Part shown: piece after piece, positions 1 to 5,555 of the stretch | Numbering within the stretch: position 1 is the first letter of the stretch | Layout of the letters: each line of letters opens with the position of its first letter | DNA from: Frankiaceae bacterium | GTDB taxonomy: Bacteria; Actinomycetota; Actinomycetes; JAVEEB01 | DNA length: 6,828 nucleotides | Assembly: GCA_030840665.1 (NCBI GenBank) | Contig: JAVEEB010000457.1 | Coordinates: 1 to 6,828, forward strand | Direction: 5' to 3' | Made by a program: the position numbers and the translations under genes | The notes under the pieces: model-generated | Seen by the model: the letters and a program-made list of their open reading frames with translations, nothing else | The model's database searches: none | What the model was told of the DNA's origin: nothing

Positions 1-371
1 TCGTAGCGGTGCGCCTGGTAGAGGTCGACGTAGTCCGTGCCGAGCCGCTTCAGCGAGCCGTTGATCGATTCGGAGATGTGCTTGCGCCCGAGACCGCGGT
101 CGTTGGCTCCGTTGCCCATCGGCCAGAAGACCTTGGTGAGGATCTCGAGGCCCTCGCGCCGTTCGCCGCGCAACGCGGCTCCGAGCACGGTTTCGGCGGC
201 GCCGCGGTGATACACGTCCGCCGTGTCGAACGTCGTGATGCCGACATCCAGGGCCGCGCGCACGCAGGCGGTCGCCGCATCCGCTTCGACCTGCCCACCG
301 TGGGTGATCCAGTTGCCGTACGCGATTTCACTGATCTTGAGGCCGCTGTGGCCCAGGTTCCGAAAGTCCAT
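1..371 (-). CDS. Aldo/keto reductase (Kv-beta-like AKR family), 3' end outside the window
   Basis: The first 123 residues of an aldo/keto reductase are present, reading leftwards off the window edge. This fold is a TIM barrel that reduces aldehydes or ketones with NADPH in the cytoplasm. The full AKR catalytic tetrad can be placed: Asp49 and Tyr54 in FDTADVY, Lys80 in ILTKVFWP, and His121 in YQAHRY. The opening (FRNLGHSGLKIS, then YGNWITHGGQ) resembles the potassium-channel beta-subunit-like AKR group common in actinobacteria. About 200 further residues are expected beyond the edge. The ATG at 371-369 begins at the usual family N-terminus. There is no Shine-Dalgarno sequence, but a TACACT hexamer ends 6 nt upstream, which suggests leaderless translation. 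The physiological substrate cannot be told from sequence. Family call is firm; function within the family is open. Confidence 0.93.
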   Translation of the reverse strand, partial: MDFRNLGHSGLKISEIAYGNWITHGGQVEADAATACVRAALDVGITTFDTADVYHRGAAETVLGAALRGERREGLEILTKVFWPMGNGANDRGLGRKHISESINGSLKRLGTDYVDLYQAHRY

Positions 372-377
372 ATTTCG

Positions 378-383
378 AGTGTA
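378..383 (-). promoter_or_regulatory. Candidate -10 box of a leaderless promoter for the aldo/keto reductase gene
   Basis: On the minus strand TACACT (matching TAnnnT) is followed by six bases (CGAAAT) and then the ATG. A start site 7 nt after the -10 would be the A of the start codon itself. No ribosome-binding site lies before this ATG, which agrees with a leaderless mRNA, a common class in actinobacteria. No convincing -35 is visible, so the call rests on the -10 and the spacing. Confidence 0.5.
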
Positions 384-412
384 CGAAGTGCCAATCGGCT
401 CCAGACACACCA

Positions 413-441
413 GTGCCCGCCCTCGCAACGAGGACGGGCAC
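413..441 (-). terminator. Strong hairpin, likely terminator of the GlsB-type gene
   Basis: GTGCCCG at 413-419 pairs with CGGGCAC at 435-441, and CCTCG at 421-425 pairs with CGAGG at 429-433. This gives a 13-position stem with a single C/A mismatch (420/434) and a CAA loop. It lies 17 nt past the stop codon of the minus-strand GlsB-type gene and just upstream of the aldo/keto reductase promoter, so it separates the two units. There is no long U-tract, as is often the case in high-GC actinobacteria. The structure is nearly symmetric and could act on either strand. Confidence 0.72.
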
Positions 442-457
442 GGAGGCTGGGCTCTTC

Positions 458-715
458 TTAGAGGACGCGGCTCGACGAGTGTGAGCGGCCGGCGATGAGC
501 CAGACGAGCACCGCGGCGACGGCGACCTCGACGATGAGGGTCACGATAAGGCTGAAGTTGGCCGCGCCACCGATGATGGCGCCGACGACAGCTCCGACGA
601 TGCCGATGCCCACGGTCAGCGCCGCACCCATGTTCTGGCGCCCGGGGACGACCAGGCGGGCGAGCACGCCGATGATGGCGCCGACAACGATGGCCGTGAG
701 GATGAACGTAAGCAT
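458..715 (-). CDS. GlsB/YeaQ/YmgE-family (transglycosylase-associated) small membrane protein
   Basis: An 85-residue, almost wholly hydrophobic protein. Three membrane helices can be drawn at about residues 1-20, 32-53 and 55-78, with the polar family linker ARLVVPGRQNMG between helices 1 and 2 and glycine-rich packing motifs (GIGIVGAVVGAIIGG) in helix 2. The short tail is Ser/Arg-rich (GRSHSSSRVL). The family is widespread and often stress-induced, but its biochemical role is not established. The ATG at 715-713 is chosen because AGAGGAG sits 6 nt upstream and because it begins helix 1. A longer frame to 850 adds 45 residues of low-complexity sequence unlike the family and is rejected. A hairpin follows the stop. 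A general-stress type promoter candidate lies upstream (771-796). Confidence 0.9.
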   Translation of the reverse strand: MLTFILTAIVVGAIIGVLARLVVPGRQNMGAALTVGIGIVGAVVGAIIGGAANFSLIVTLIVEVAVAAVLVWLIAGRSHSSSRVL

Positions 716-770
716 CTGAGACTCCTCTGTACGTGGAGCCGTCGGTCGGCCCCGGGTTCGTGCAGGAGGG

Positions 771-796
771 ATGCCCGACAAAATTCGGTGTTTAAC
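771..796 (-). promoter_or_regulatory. Possible SigB/SigF-type stress promoter for the GlsB-type gene
   Basis: Reading the minus strand, GTTAAA (796-791) is followed after 14 nt by GGGCAT (776-771). This resembles the actinobacterial general-stress sigma consensus (GTTT, about 15 nt, GGGTAT) with a mismatch in each box. A start near 764 would leave a leader of about 48 nt before the ATG. The fit with a stress-associated gene family is attractive, but one such match can arise by chance. Confidence 0.3.
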
Positions 797-871
797 GAAG
801 CCCGGCCAAATTGTCAGCCATTTCCCAGGCGGCGTTTGAGAGCGCGGCAAGGGCGAACGGCGGCACCGGCG

Positions 872-925
872 TCTTCAGCGTATTCAGCGTCTACAGCGTC
901 TACAGCGTCTACAGCGTCTACAGCG
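872..925. repeat. 9-bp tandem repeat, six units, overlapping the DUF3107 stop codon
   Basis: Six consecutive 9-bp units are seen: tcttcagcg, tattcagcg, then four identical tctacagcg. On the minus strand they read in frame with the DUF3107 gene as ACG CTG xxx, where xxx is TAG in the first four units, then AAT and AAG. The gene's own stop (920-918) is the first of these TAGs, with further in-frame TAGs at 911-909, 902-900 and 893-891. The four identical units point to recent slippage expansion. It does not resemble a CRISPR: the units are too short and there are no spacers. Confidence 0.95.
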
Positions 926-1142
926 TTCCGAAGCCGACGCGGCGGTTGCTGCCCTCGCCGATCTCGATGTACGCAAGCTGGGCGACCGGCACGATGACCC
1001 GGCGGCCCTTGTCATCGAGCAGCGACAGGACCCCGCCGGCAGCGATCGCCTCGGTCACGGCCGTGAGCACCTGCTCAGGCGTCTGGGCGCTGTCGAGGAC
1101 GAGCTCGCGTGCGGTATGCAACACACCGATTTTGACTTCCAC
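918..1142 (-). CDS. DUF3107 family protein
   Basis: A 74-residue soluble protein matching from memory the actinobacterial DUF3107 family: an opening VEVKIGVLHTARELVLDS, a central helix (TPEQVLTAVTEAIAAGG), and a strand-rich end (LSLLDDKGRRVIVPVAQLAYIEIGEGSNRRVGFG). Function is unknown; members are usually single small cytosolic proteins. The GTG at 1142-1140 is chosen over an ATG at 1160-1158 because GGAGG lies 4 nt before the GTG and family members begin at this valine/methionine; the ATG would add six residues (MACGGH) encoded by the ribosome-binding site itself. The stop lies inside a 9-bp tandem repeat carrying three more in-frame TAG codons. It appears to be monocistronic, with a -10 candidate at 1179-1184. 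Confidence 0.9.
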   Translation of the reverse strand: MEVKIGVLHTARELVLDSAQTPEQVLTAVTEAIAAGGVLSLLDDKGRRVIVPVAQLAYIEIGEGSNRRVGFGTL

Positions 1143-1178
1143 GTGTCCTCCACAGGCCATACGTCACTTATGGGGGCG

Positions 1179-1184
1179 ACGCTA
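1179..1184 (-). promoter_or_regulatory. Candidate -10 box for the DUF3107 gene
   Basis: TAGCGT on the minus strand matches TAnnnT and would place a start near 1172, giving a leader of about 30 nt that contains the GGAGG site. No clear -35 is visible 16-18 nt upstream. The hexamer lies just beyond the hairpin at 1193-1220, so the DUF3107 gene is probably not transcribed from the operon to its right. Confidence 0.33.
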
Positions 1185-1192
1185 CCTCAGGC

Positions 1193-1220
1193 GGTCGCCG
1201 CAGCGAGACCTGCGGCGGCC
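1193..1220 (-). terminator. GC-rich hairpin after the DUF6158 operon, likely terminator
   Basis: The arms 1193-1203 (GGTCGCCGCAG) and 1210-1220 (CTGCGGCGGCC) form an 11-position stem with a 6-nt loop. On the minus strand one position (1195/1218) is an A/C mismatch. It lies about 60 nt beyond the stop of the acidic 61-residue gene. No U-tract follows, which is acceptable in high-GC actinobacteria but lowers certainty. Confidence 0.48.
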
Positions 1221-1280
1221 ATGTTCGCGCCCAGCGCAACGAGAGATCAACGACCGGCGCCGCCTCGACGGTCGTTCCCC

Positions 1281-1466
1281 TCAACGGTCGTCCTCGTCGA
1301 ACGGGACGGGGATCGATTGTTCGAGGAGGTCGGCGTCGTTCGCCGAGTCGAGCGCCTCGGAGGGGAGTGAACCTCCGCCAACCTCCGCCGAGCCCTCGCT
1401 GTCGGTGAACTCTTCGGGTGTCGGCGTCTCCGCGACCGTTTCTTCCGGATCTGGCTCGCTGGTCAT
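1281..1466 (-). CDS. Small, highly acidic hypothetical protein (61 aa)
   Basis: This 61-residue protein has 19 Asp/Glu residues and a single basic residue, the terminal Arg61. It is rich in Pro, Ser and Thr, and little of it is likely to fold alone. The only conserved-looking part is the C-terminal stretch NDADLLEQSIPVPFDEDD; similar EAD-LEQ-PV tails are remembered from other small actinobacterial proteins, unchecked. It starts 3 nt after the stop of the DUF6158 gene and has AGGA 8 nt before its ATG, so it is the second gene of a two-gene operon. A 10-bp duplication (1371-1390) encodes the glycine-rich centre (GGG). No function can be assigned. That it is real rests on the operon spacing, the ribosome-binding site and protein-like composition. 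Confidence 0.68.
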   Translation of the reverse strand: MTSEPDPEETVAETPTPEEFTDSEGSAEVGGGSLPSEALDSANDADLLEQSIPVPFDEDDR

Positions 1467-1469
1467 CGG

Positions 1470-1712
1470 TCAGTCCTGCCCAGCCAGGAGCCGGGAGCCC
1501 TCGCGCTGCCGCCGGTCGTCGCTAGCAACGGATTCGGGGTGCCGCCGGGCAAATTCCGACTCCAGTTCCAGCATGCGGTCGGTGTGGTTGGTCATCGCCG
1601 CGGCCGAGCCGCCGAGGAAGGTGTCGTGGCGCGTCTCGTGCAGGTGCGTCACCTCGCGCAGGAGGTCTTCGTCACTGAGCTCAGTGGCCCGAATGCCAAC
1701 GTCGTCATGCAT
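1470..1712 (-). CDS. DUF6158 family protein
   Basis: An 80-residue, charged, probably helical soluble protein recognised as DUF6158-like. It opens MHDDVGIRATELSDEDLLRE, followed by the signature LHETRHDTFLGGS, and a helix NHTDRMLELESEFARRHPE. The family is actinobacterial and of unknown function. The ATG at 1712-1710 is chosen because GAAGGGAG lies about 7 nt upstream and the family begins here; the frame stays open to 2291, but that extension runs antisense through the nitrate reductase gene. It is the first gene of a two-gene operon with the acidic protein and is divergent from nasC across a 208-bp region, so the intergenic regulatory sites could in principle act on it too. Confidence 0.86.
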   Translation of the reverse strand: MHDDVGIRATELSDEDLLREVTHLHETRHDTFLGGSAAAMTNHTDRMLELESEFARRHPESVASDDRRQREGSRLLAGQD

Positions 1713-1758
1713 GGAGGGGCTCCCTTCGTTGGCGCCCGAGTGGCGCTCGGTGAAGGCA

Positions 1759-1780
1759 CTACCCACTCCGGGACGCAAAC
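1759..1780 (-). promoter_or_regulatory. Weak SigB-like promoter candidate for the DUF6158 operon
   Basis: On the minus strand GTTT (1780-1777) is followed by 12 nt and GGGTAG (1764-1759). The stress-sigma consensus is GTTT, about 15-17 nt, GGGTAT, so the -10 differs at one base and the spacing is short. A start near 1752 would give a 40-nt leader. It is listed because it is the best candidate between the operon and the divergent nasC control region. Confidence 0.2.
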
Positions 1781-1793
1781 TCCCTGCCCTCAA

Positions 1794-1835
1794 CCCGGCG
1801 AGCAGTTGCACAGTCCCGGCGAGCAGTTGCACAGT
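1794..1835. repeat. Perfect 21-bp direct repeat (two copies) in the nasC control region
   Basis: Two identical 21-bp units, 1794-1814 and 1815-1835, lie head to tail in the divergent DUF6158/nasC region. Each contains CAGT-TGCA-CAGT, itself a short direct repeat around a TGCA palindrome. Twenty-one bp is two helical turns, so a protein binding each copy would sit on the same face of DNA. The block ends 25 bp before the GlnR-like box. It may be an upstream operator or a simple duplication; the sequence alone does not decide. Confidence 0.95.
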
Positions 1836-1860
1836 CGCCGCGGGCGCGTGTGCTGGGGAA

Positions 1861-1898
1861 TTGACCTGCCAGAAACAATTCGGATGCCGCACGGAAAC
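1861..1898 (+). promoter_or_regulatory. GlnR-type operator upstream of the nitrate reductase gene
   Basis: The sequence reads TTGAC-n6-GAAAC-n6-GATGC-n6-GAAAC, with GAAAC at 1872-1876 and 1894-1898, 22 bp apart. The published actinobacterial GlnR box is gTnAC-n6-GaAAC repeated with n6 spacing. Both b-sites match fully, the first a-site matches at all but one base, and the second a-site is poor. A copy with 26 of 38 identical bases lies before nirB. GlnR is the known nitrogen-limitation activator of nitrate and nitrite reductase genes in Streptomyces and mycobacteria. The centre lies 41.5 bp before the A of the nasC start codon. Confidence 0.65.
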
Positions 1899-1908
1899 TG
1901 CCCGCCCA

Positions 1909-1914
1909 CAGGGT
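1909..1914 (+). promoter_or_regulatory. Candidate -10 hexamer of the nasC promoter
   Basis: CAGGGT keeps the two most conserved -10 bases (A at 2, T at 6) and lies exactly 10 bp after the GlnR-like box, the same offset as CACCAT before nirB. It is followed by six bases and then the ATG, so transcription would start at or next to the start codon. The hexamer is far from TATAAT, as expected only if an activator compensates. Confidence 0.35.
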
Positions 1915-1920
1915 GGACCC

Positions 1921-4023
1921 ATGACGGCGACCGCGACGCACTGCCCGTACTGCGCGCTGCAGTGCGGGATGACGCTCGAGCGCGTCGACGACAGGATCGC
2001 GATCACGCCGCGGGACTTCCCCACCAACCGTGGCGGGCTCTGCCAGAAAGGGTGGACGTCGGCCGACCTTCTCAGTTCACCCGAGCGGCTGACCACCCCG
2101 CTCATGCGCCAGACGCGCGCGGCGCCATTGCTGCCCGTGACCTGGGACGAGGCCCTCGACCGCGTCGCGGCCGACGTCCGGCGCCTGCAGGCCGAGTCGG
2201 GACCGGACTCGATCGCCGTCTTCGGCGGCGGCGGCCTGACGAACGAGAAGTCGTACGCCCTCGGCAAGTTCGCGCGCGTCGCCCTGCGCACCTCGAAGAT
2301 CGACTACAACGGGCGCTTCTGCATGTCGAGCGCCGCAGCCGCCGGCAACAAGGCCTTCGGTGTGGACAGGGGCCTGCCGTTCCCCGTCACGGACATCGGC
2401 ACCGCGCACGCGATCCTGCTCGTCGGCTCGAACGTGGCCGAGACCATGCCCCCGTTCGTGCAGCACCTCGCCGACGCGCAACGCTCCGGCGGGGCGCTGA
2501 TCGTCGCCGACCCGCGCCGCACGCCGACGGCGCAGAGCGCCGCCGTGCACCTCCAACTGACGCCGGGCACCGACCTCGCGCTCGCTCTCGGCCTTCTGCA
2601 CCTGGCGATGACCGATGGGTACGTGGACAAGGAGTACATCGCCGACCGCACGACGGGTTTCGACGACGTCTGGCGGCGCGCGGTCACGTGGTGGCCCGAG
2701 CGGGTCGAGCGGGTCACCGGCGTGCCGGTGGAACAGATGCGTGAGGCGGTGCGGCTCCTGGGCTCCGCAGAGCGGGCGATGATCCTGACGGCGCGCGGGG
2801 CTGAGCAGCAGAGCAAAGGCACGGACACCGTGTCCGGCTTCATCAACCTGGCCCTCGCGCTCGGCTTGCCGGGGCGCCCAGGCAGCGGCTACGGGTGCCT
2901 CACCGGTCAAGGAAACGGGCAGGGCGGCCGGGAGCACGGCCAGAAGGCCGACCAGCTGCCCGGTTACCGGAAGATCGACGACCCGGCGGCCCGCGAGCAC
3001 GTCGCCGGCGTGTGGGGGATCGACGCGAGCGAGTTGCCGGGCGCGGGTGTCTCGGCGTACGAACTGCTCGATTCTCTAGGTACTGTTGACGGTCCGCGCG
3101 CGCTGCTGGTGTTCGGCAGCAACGTCGTCGTCTCCGCTCCCAACGCCCGCCGCGTCGACGAGCGCCTCGCGGCTCTGGACCTGCTCGTCGTGGCGGACCT
3201 CGTGCTGTCCGAAACGGCTGCGCGCGCCGACGTCGTCCTGCCGGTCGCGCAGTGGGCCGAGGAAGACGGCACCATGACGAACCTGGAAGGCCGGGTGCTG
3301 CGCCGCAACAAGGCGTTCGAGCCGCCGCCGGGAGTGCGCACGGACCTGGAAGTGCTGTCTGGGCTGGCGGATCGGTTCGGGTGCGGGGAGAAGTTCCCCG
3401 CCGATCCCGCCGCCGTTTTCGCCGAGCTGCGCCGCGCGTCGGCGGGTGGCATCGCGGACTACGCCGGCGTCACGTGGGAACGTGCCGCGTCCACCGGTGG
3501 CGTCTTCTGGCCATGTCCCGACGAGTCGCACCCGGGGACGCCGCGGCTGTTCCGTGAGTCGTTCCCGACACCGGACGGGCGCGCGCGTTTCGTCGAGGTC
3601 GAGCACCGACCGGTGGCCGAGGACATCGACCAGGACTACCCGTTGTACCTGACGACCGGCCGTGTCCTCGCGCATTATCAATCGGGAGCGCAGACGCGCC
3701 GGGTGCGTGCGCTGGTCGACGCGTCCCCCGAGCCGTTCGTGGAGGCGCATCCCGAATTGGCGCTGCGCTACGGGTTGCACGAGGGCGACGCCGTGCGGGT
3801 GACCAGCCGGCGCGGCACGGCCGAAGGGGTACTCCGGGTGACCGAAACCATCCGTACGGACACGTTGTTCATGCCCTTCCACTGGTCCGGTGCGGGCCGC
3901 GCCAACTCGGTGACGAGCGACGCGCTCGACCCGACGTCGAAGATGCCTGAGTTCAAGATCTGCGCCGTCCGCTTGGAGGCCGTGCCCGCGGAAGCCGTCC
4001 AGCACGACGTGGCGGTCTCGTGA
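1921..4023 (+). CDS. nasC: Assimilatory nitrate reductase, catalytic subunit (NasC/NarB type)
   Basis: A 700-residue cytoplasmic molybdoenzyme that would reduce nitrate to nitrite. No Tat or Sec signal is present. The N-terminal [4Fe-4S] ligands are Cys8, Cys11, Cys15 and Cys41, with Lys43 in CQKG expected to relay electrons to the cofactor. Cys134 in YNGRFCMSS is the expected molybdenum ligand. Bis-MGD-binding stretches follow (ILLVGSNVAETMPP, IVADPRRTPTA, LTGQGNGQGGREHGQKADQLPGY, then LVFGSNVVVSAPN and LPVAQWAEEDGTMTNLEGRV). The MopB C-terminal domain begins near residue 575 with LYLTTGRVLAHYQSGAQTRR. There is no C-terminal ferredoxin or BFD domain; that module is in the adjacent NasB-like protein, whose gene overlaps by 4 nt. 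The ATG at 1921 is chosen because the Cys cluster starts at residue 8. The frame is open back to 811, but that part crosses minus-strand genes and repeats. Naming differs between organisms (nasC, nasA, narB). Confidence 0.93.
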   Translation: MTATATHCPYCALQCGMTLERVDDRIAITPRDFPTNRGGLCQKGWTSADLLSSPERLTTPLMRQTRAAPLLPVTWDEALDRVAADVRRLQAESGPDSIAVFGGGGLTNEKSYALGKFARVALRTSKIDYNGRFCMSSAAAAGNKAFGVDRGLPFPVTDIGTAHAILLVGSNVAETMPPFVQHLADAQRSGGALIVADPRRTPTAQSAAVHLQLTPGTDLALALGLLHLAMTDGYVDKEYIADRTTGFDDVWRRAVTWWPERVERVTGVPVEQMREAVRLLGSAERAMILTARGAEQQSKGTDTVSGFINLALALGLPGRPGSGYGCLTGQGNGQGGREHGQKADQLPGYRKIDDPAAREHVAGVWGIDASELPGAGVSAYELLDSLGTVDGPRALLVFGSNVVVSAPNARRVDERLAALDLLVVADLVLSETAARADVVLPVAQWAEEDGTMTNLEGRVLRRNKAFEPPPGVRTDLEVLSGLADRFGCGEKFPADPAAVFAELRRASAGGIADYAGVTWERAASTGGVFWPCPDESHPGTPRLFRESFPTPDGRARFVEVEHRPVAEDIDQDYPLYLTTGRVLAHYQSGAQTRRVRALVDASPEPFVEAHPELALRYGLHEGDAVRVTSRRGTAEGVLRVTETIRTDTLFMPFHWSGAGRANSVTSDALDPTSKMPEFKICAVRLEAVPAEAVQHDVAVS

Positions 4024-5501
4024 CGCGCGTCGTCGTCGTCGGCAACGGCATGGCGGGCTCACGTGTCGTGGAGGAGCTACGGGCGCGGGATCTCCAGCGC
4101 GCATTGGACATTTGCGTGCTCGGAGCGGAGACCTTCCCTGCGTACAACAGGATCTTGTTGTCGAGCGTTCTCGCCGGCAAGGTGACGGTCGGGGACATCG
4201 CGCTGACTCCGGAGGCCTGGTACGAGCAGAACGACGTGCAGCTCGAGCTCGGCGTCACCGTCGCGCGCATCGATCGCACGGCGCGTGTCGTCATTGCAAG
4301 CGACGGAAGGACTTTCGGGTACGACGAACTCGTGCTGGCCACGGGTAGCCGCCCGCGCGTGCCGACGGTGCCCGGGTTCACCGATCCCGGCGGCGACCTC
4401 GCTGCCGGGGTGAGCGTCTTCCGCACCGTCGGCGACTGCGAGCGCATCATCGCCGGCAGCGCATCGGCTGCGCACGCGATCGTCGTCGGCGGTGGACTCC
4501 TCGGGCTCGAGGCGGCGCGCGGGCTCGCCGGGCGCGGCGTCGCGGTCACCGTGCTGCACAAGGCCGGTCACCTGATGGAGAAGCAGATCGACGACCTCGC
4601 CGGGGGAGTCCTCGTACGCACGCTGGCCCGGCTCGGCGTCGACGTGCGGTTGCGCGGCGTGCCGATCCGGTACGACACGGCGGGCGCCGAACGCTTCATC
4701 GTGCTGGCCGACGGGCAACACCTACCGGCGGACATCGTGGTCATCGCGGCGGGCGTAGAGCCGGACGTGTGCCTCGCACGCGACAGCGGTTTGGACGTCA
4801 ACCGCGCGATCGTCGTCGACGACCGGATGCGCACGTCCGACCCGCACGTCTGGGCGATCGGCGAATGCGCCGAGCATCGCGGCACGGTGTACGGGCTCGT
4901 CGCACCGGCCTGGGAACACGCGGCGGTCGTCGCGAACGCGCTCACCGGGGCGGGCGGGGCTTCGTACGCGGGTTCCGCCATCGTGACCCGGTTGAAGGCC
5001 AGCAACGTGGACCTGGCGACCATGGGGGACGCGCACCTGGAGGACGACGAAACTGCCGAGGTCGTGCGGTTCGTCGACCCGGTGCGTGGGACGTACAAGA
5101 AGCTGGTCATCCGCGACGGGCGCCTCACGGGCGCAATCCTGCTTGGCGAAAACGCGACCGTCGGCGCCGTGACGCAGCTGTTCGACCGCGGCGGGCCGGT
5201 GCCCTCCGACAGGATCACGTTGCTCTTCCCCGGCCGTGGAGCCGCGACAACCGTCGAGAACCCGGCCCACATCCCCGACCGGGCGACGGTGTGCCGATGC
5301 AACAACGTCAGCAAGCGGGCGATCACGAAGTGCTGGCTGGCCGGAGCGCGGACGGTCGCGGCCGTCGCGGGCGTTACGCGCGCCACGACCGGCTGCGGGG
5401 GCTGCCGCGATCTCGTGGCCGGCATCGTGGACTGGATGGCCGCGGCCGACCCCGACGAGCAGCCCGACGTGCCGGCGCTCGTGACCCTGGCGGTGTCGTA
5501 G
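4020..5501 (+). CDS. nasB: Assimilatory nitrate reductase electron-transfer subunit (NasB type), FAD/NAD(P)H oxidoreductase with BFD-type [2Fe-2S] domain
   Basis: A 493-residue cytoplasmic flavoprotein expected to take electrons from NAD(P)H and pass them through FAD and a [2Fe-2S] centre to NasC. An FAD Rossmann motif sits at residues 8-13 (GNGMAG) and an NAD(P) motif at 157-162 (GGGLLG). The second FAD motif is VWAIGECAEHRGTVYGLVAPAWEHA. The C-terminal BFD-like domain has Cys425-x-Cys427 (CRCNNVS) and Cys459-x2-Cys462 (TGCGGCRD), the four usual ligands. It is homologous to the N-terminal half of NirB and to Bacillus NasB, but has no sulfite/nitrite reductase haem domain and is shorter than full NirB. 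The GTG start overlaps the nasC stop (GTGA), implying translational coupling and balanced production; there is no good ribosome-binding site. Partner assignment rests on this overlap and the domain order. Confidence 0.88.
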   Translation: MTRVVVVGNGMAGSRVVEELRARDLQRALDICVLGAETFPAYNRILLSSVLAGKVTVGDIALTPEAWYEQNDVQLELGVTVARIDRTARVVIASDGRTFGYDELVLATGSRPRVPTVPGFTDPGGDLAAGVSVFRTVGDCERIIAGSASAAHAIVVGGGLLGLEAARGLAGRGVAVTVLHKAGHLMEKQIDDLAGGVLVRTLARLGVDVRLRGVPIRYDTAGAERFIVLADGQHLPADIVVIAAGVEPDVCLARDSGLDVNRAIVVDDRMRTSDPHVWAIGECAEHRGTVYGLVAPAWEHAAVVANALTGAGGASYAGSAIVTRLKASNVDLATMGDAHLEDDETAEVVRFVDPVRGTYKKLVIRDGRLTGAILLGENATVGAVTQLFDRGGPVPSDRITLLFPGRGAATTVENPAHIPDRATVCRCNNVSKRAITKCWLAGARTVAAVAGVTRATTGCGGCRDLVAGIVDWMAAADPDEQPDVPALVTLAVS

Positions 5502-5510
5502 GCCTCTTGC

Positions 5511-5536
5511 GCTGAGCCGCGGTGCACAGGCTCGGC
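5511..5536 (+). terminator. Hairpin after nasB, possible terminator of the nasCB unit
   Basis: GCTGAGCC (5511-5518) pairs with GGCTCGGC (5529-5536), giving eight pairs including one G-U, around a 10-nt loop. It begins 10 nt after the nasB stop. There is no U-tract and the loop is long, so termination may be partial. Its place between nasB and the nirB operator supports separate units. Confidence 0.42.
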
Positions 5537-5555
5537 TGGGGACCGTGCGGTCGGA

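Noticed and set aside
716..850. 45-residue N-terminal extension of the GlsB-type protein.
   Set aside because: The extension is polar and Pro/Arg-rich, and the strong AGAGGAG site lies inside it directly before the family-typical ATG.
872..925. Tandem repeat as a CRISPR array or an origin-type iteron.
   Set aside because: Units are 9 bp with no spacers, and lie at the 3' end of a gene without replication or cas genes nearby.
1736..1750. CCGAG-TGGCG-CTCGG inverted repeat in the DUF6158 leader.
   Set aside because: A 5-bp stem in GC-rich DNA is expected by chance, and it does not cover the ribosome-binding site.
1861..1889. TTGACC at 1861-1866 as a classical -35 box for nasC.
   Set aside because: The base run 17 nt downstream is ATGCCG, a poor -10, and TTGAC is better explained as the first a-site of the GlnR-like repeat.
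811..1920. The plus-strand frame of nasC stays open for 370 codons upstream, giving an apparent 1070-residue protein.
   Set aside because: This part runs antisense to the DUF3107 and DUF6158 genes, translates the 9-bp and 21-bp repeats as low-complexity sequence, and has no recognisable domain. Nitrate reductase homology begins at the ATG at 1921, seven residues before the first cluster cysteine.
1713..2291. N-terminal extension of the DUF6158 frame into the nasC gene on the minus strand.
   Set aside because: It is antisense to conserved nitrate reductase sequence, and the internal ATG at 1712 has a good ribosome-binding site and matches the family start.
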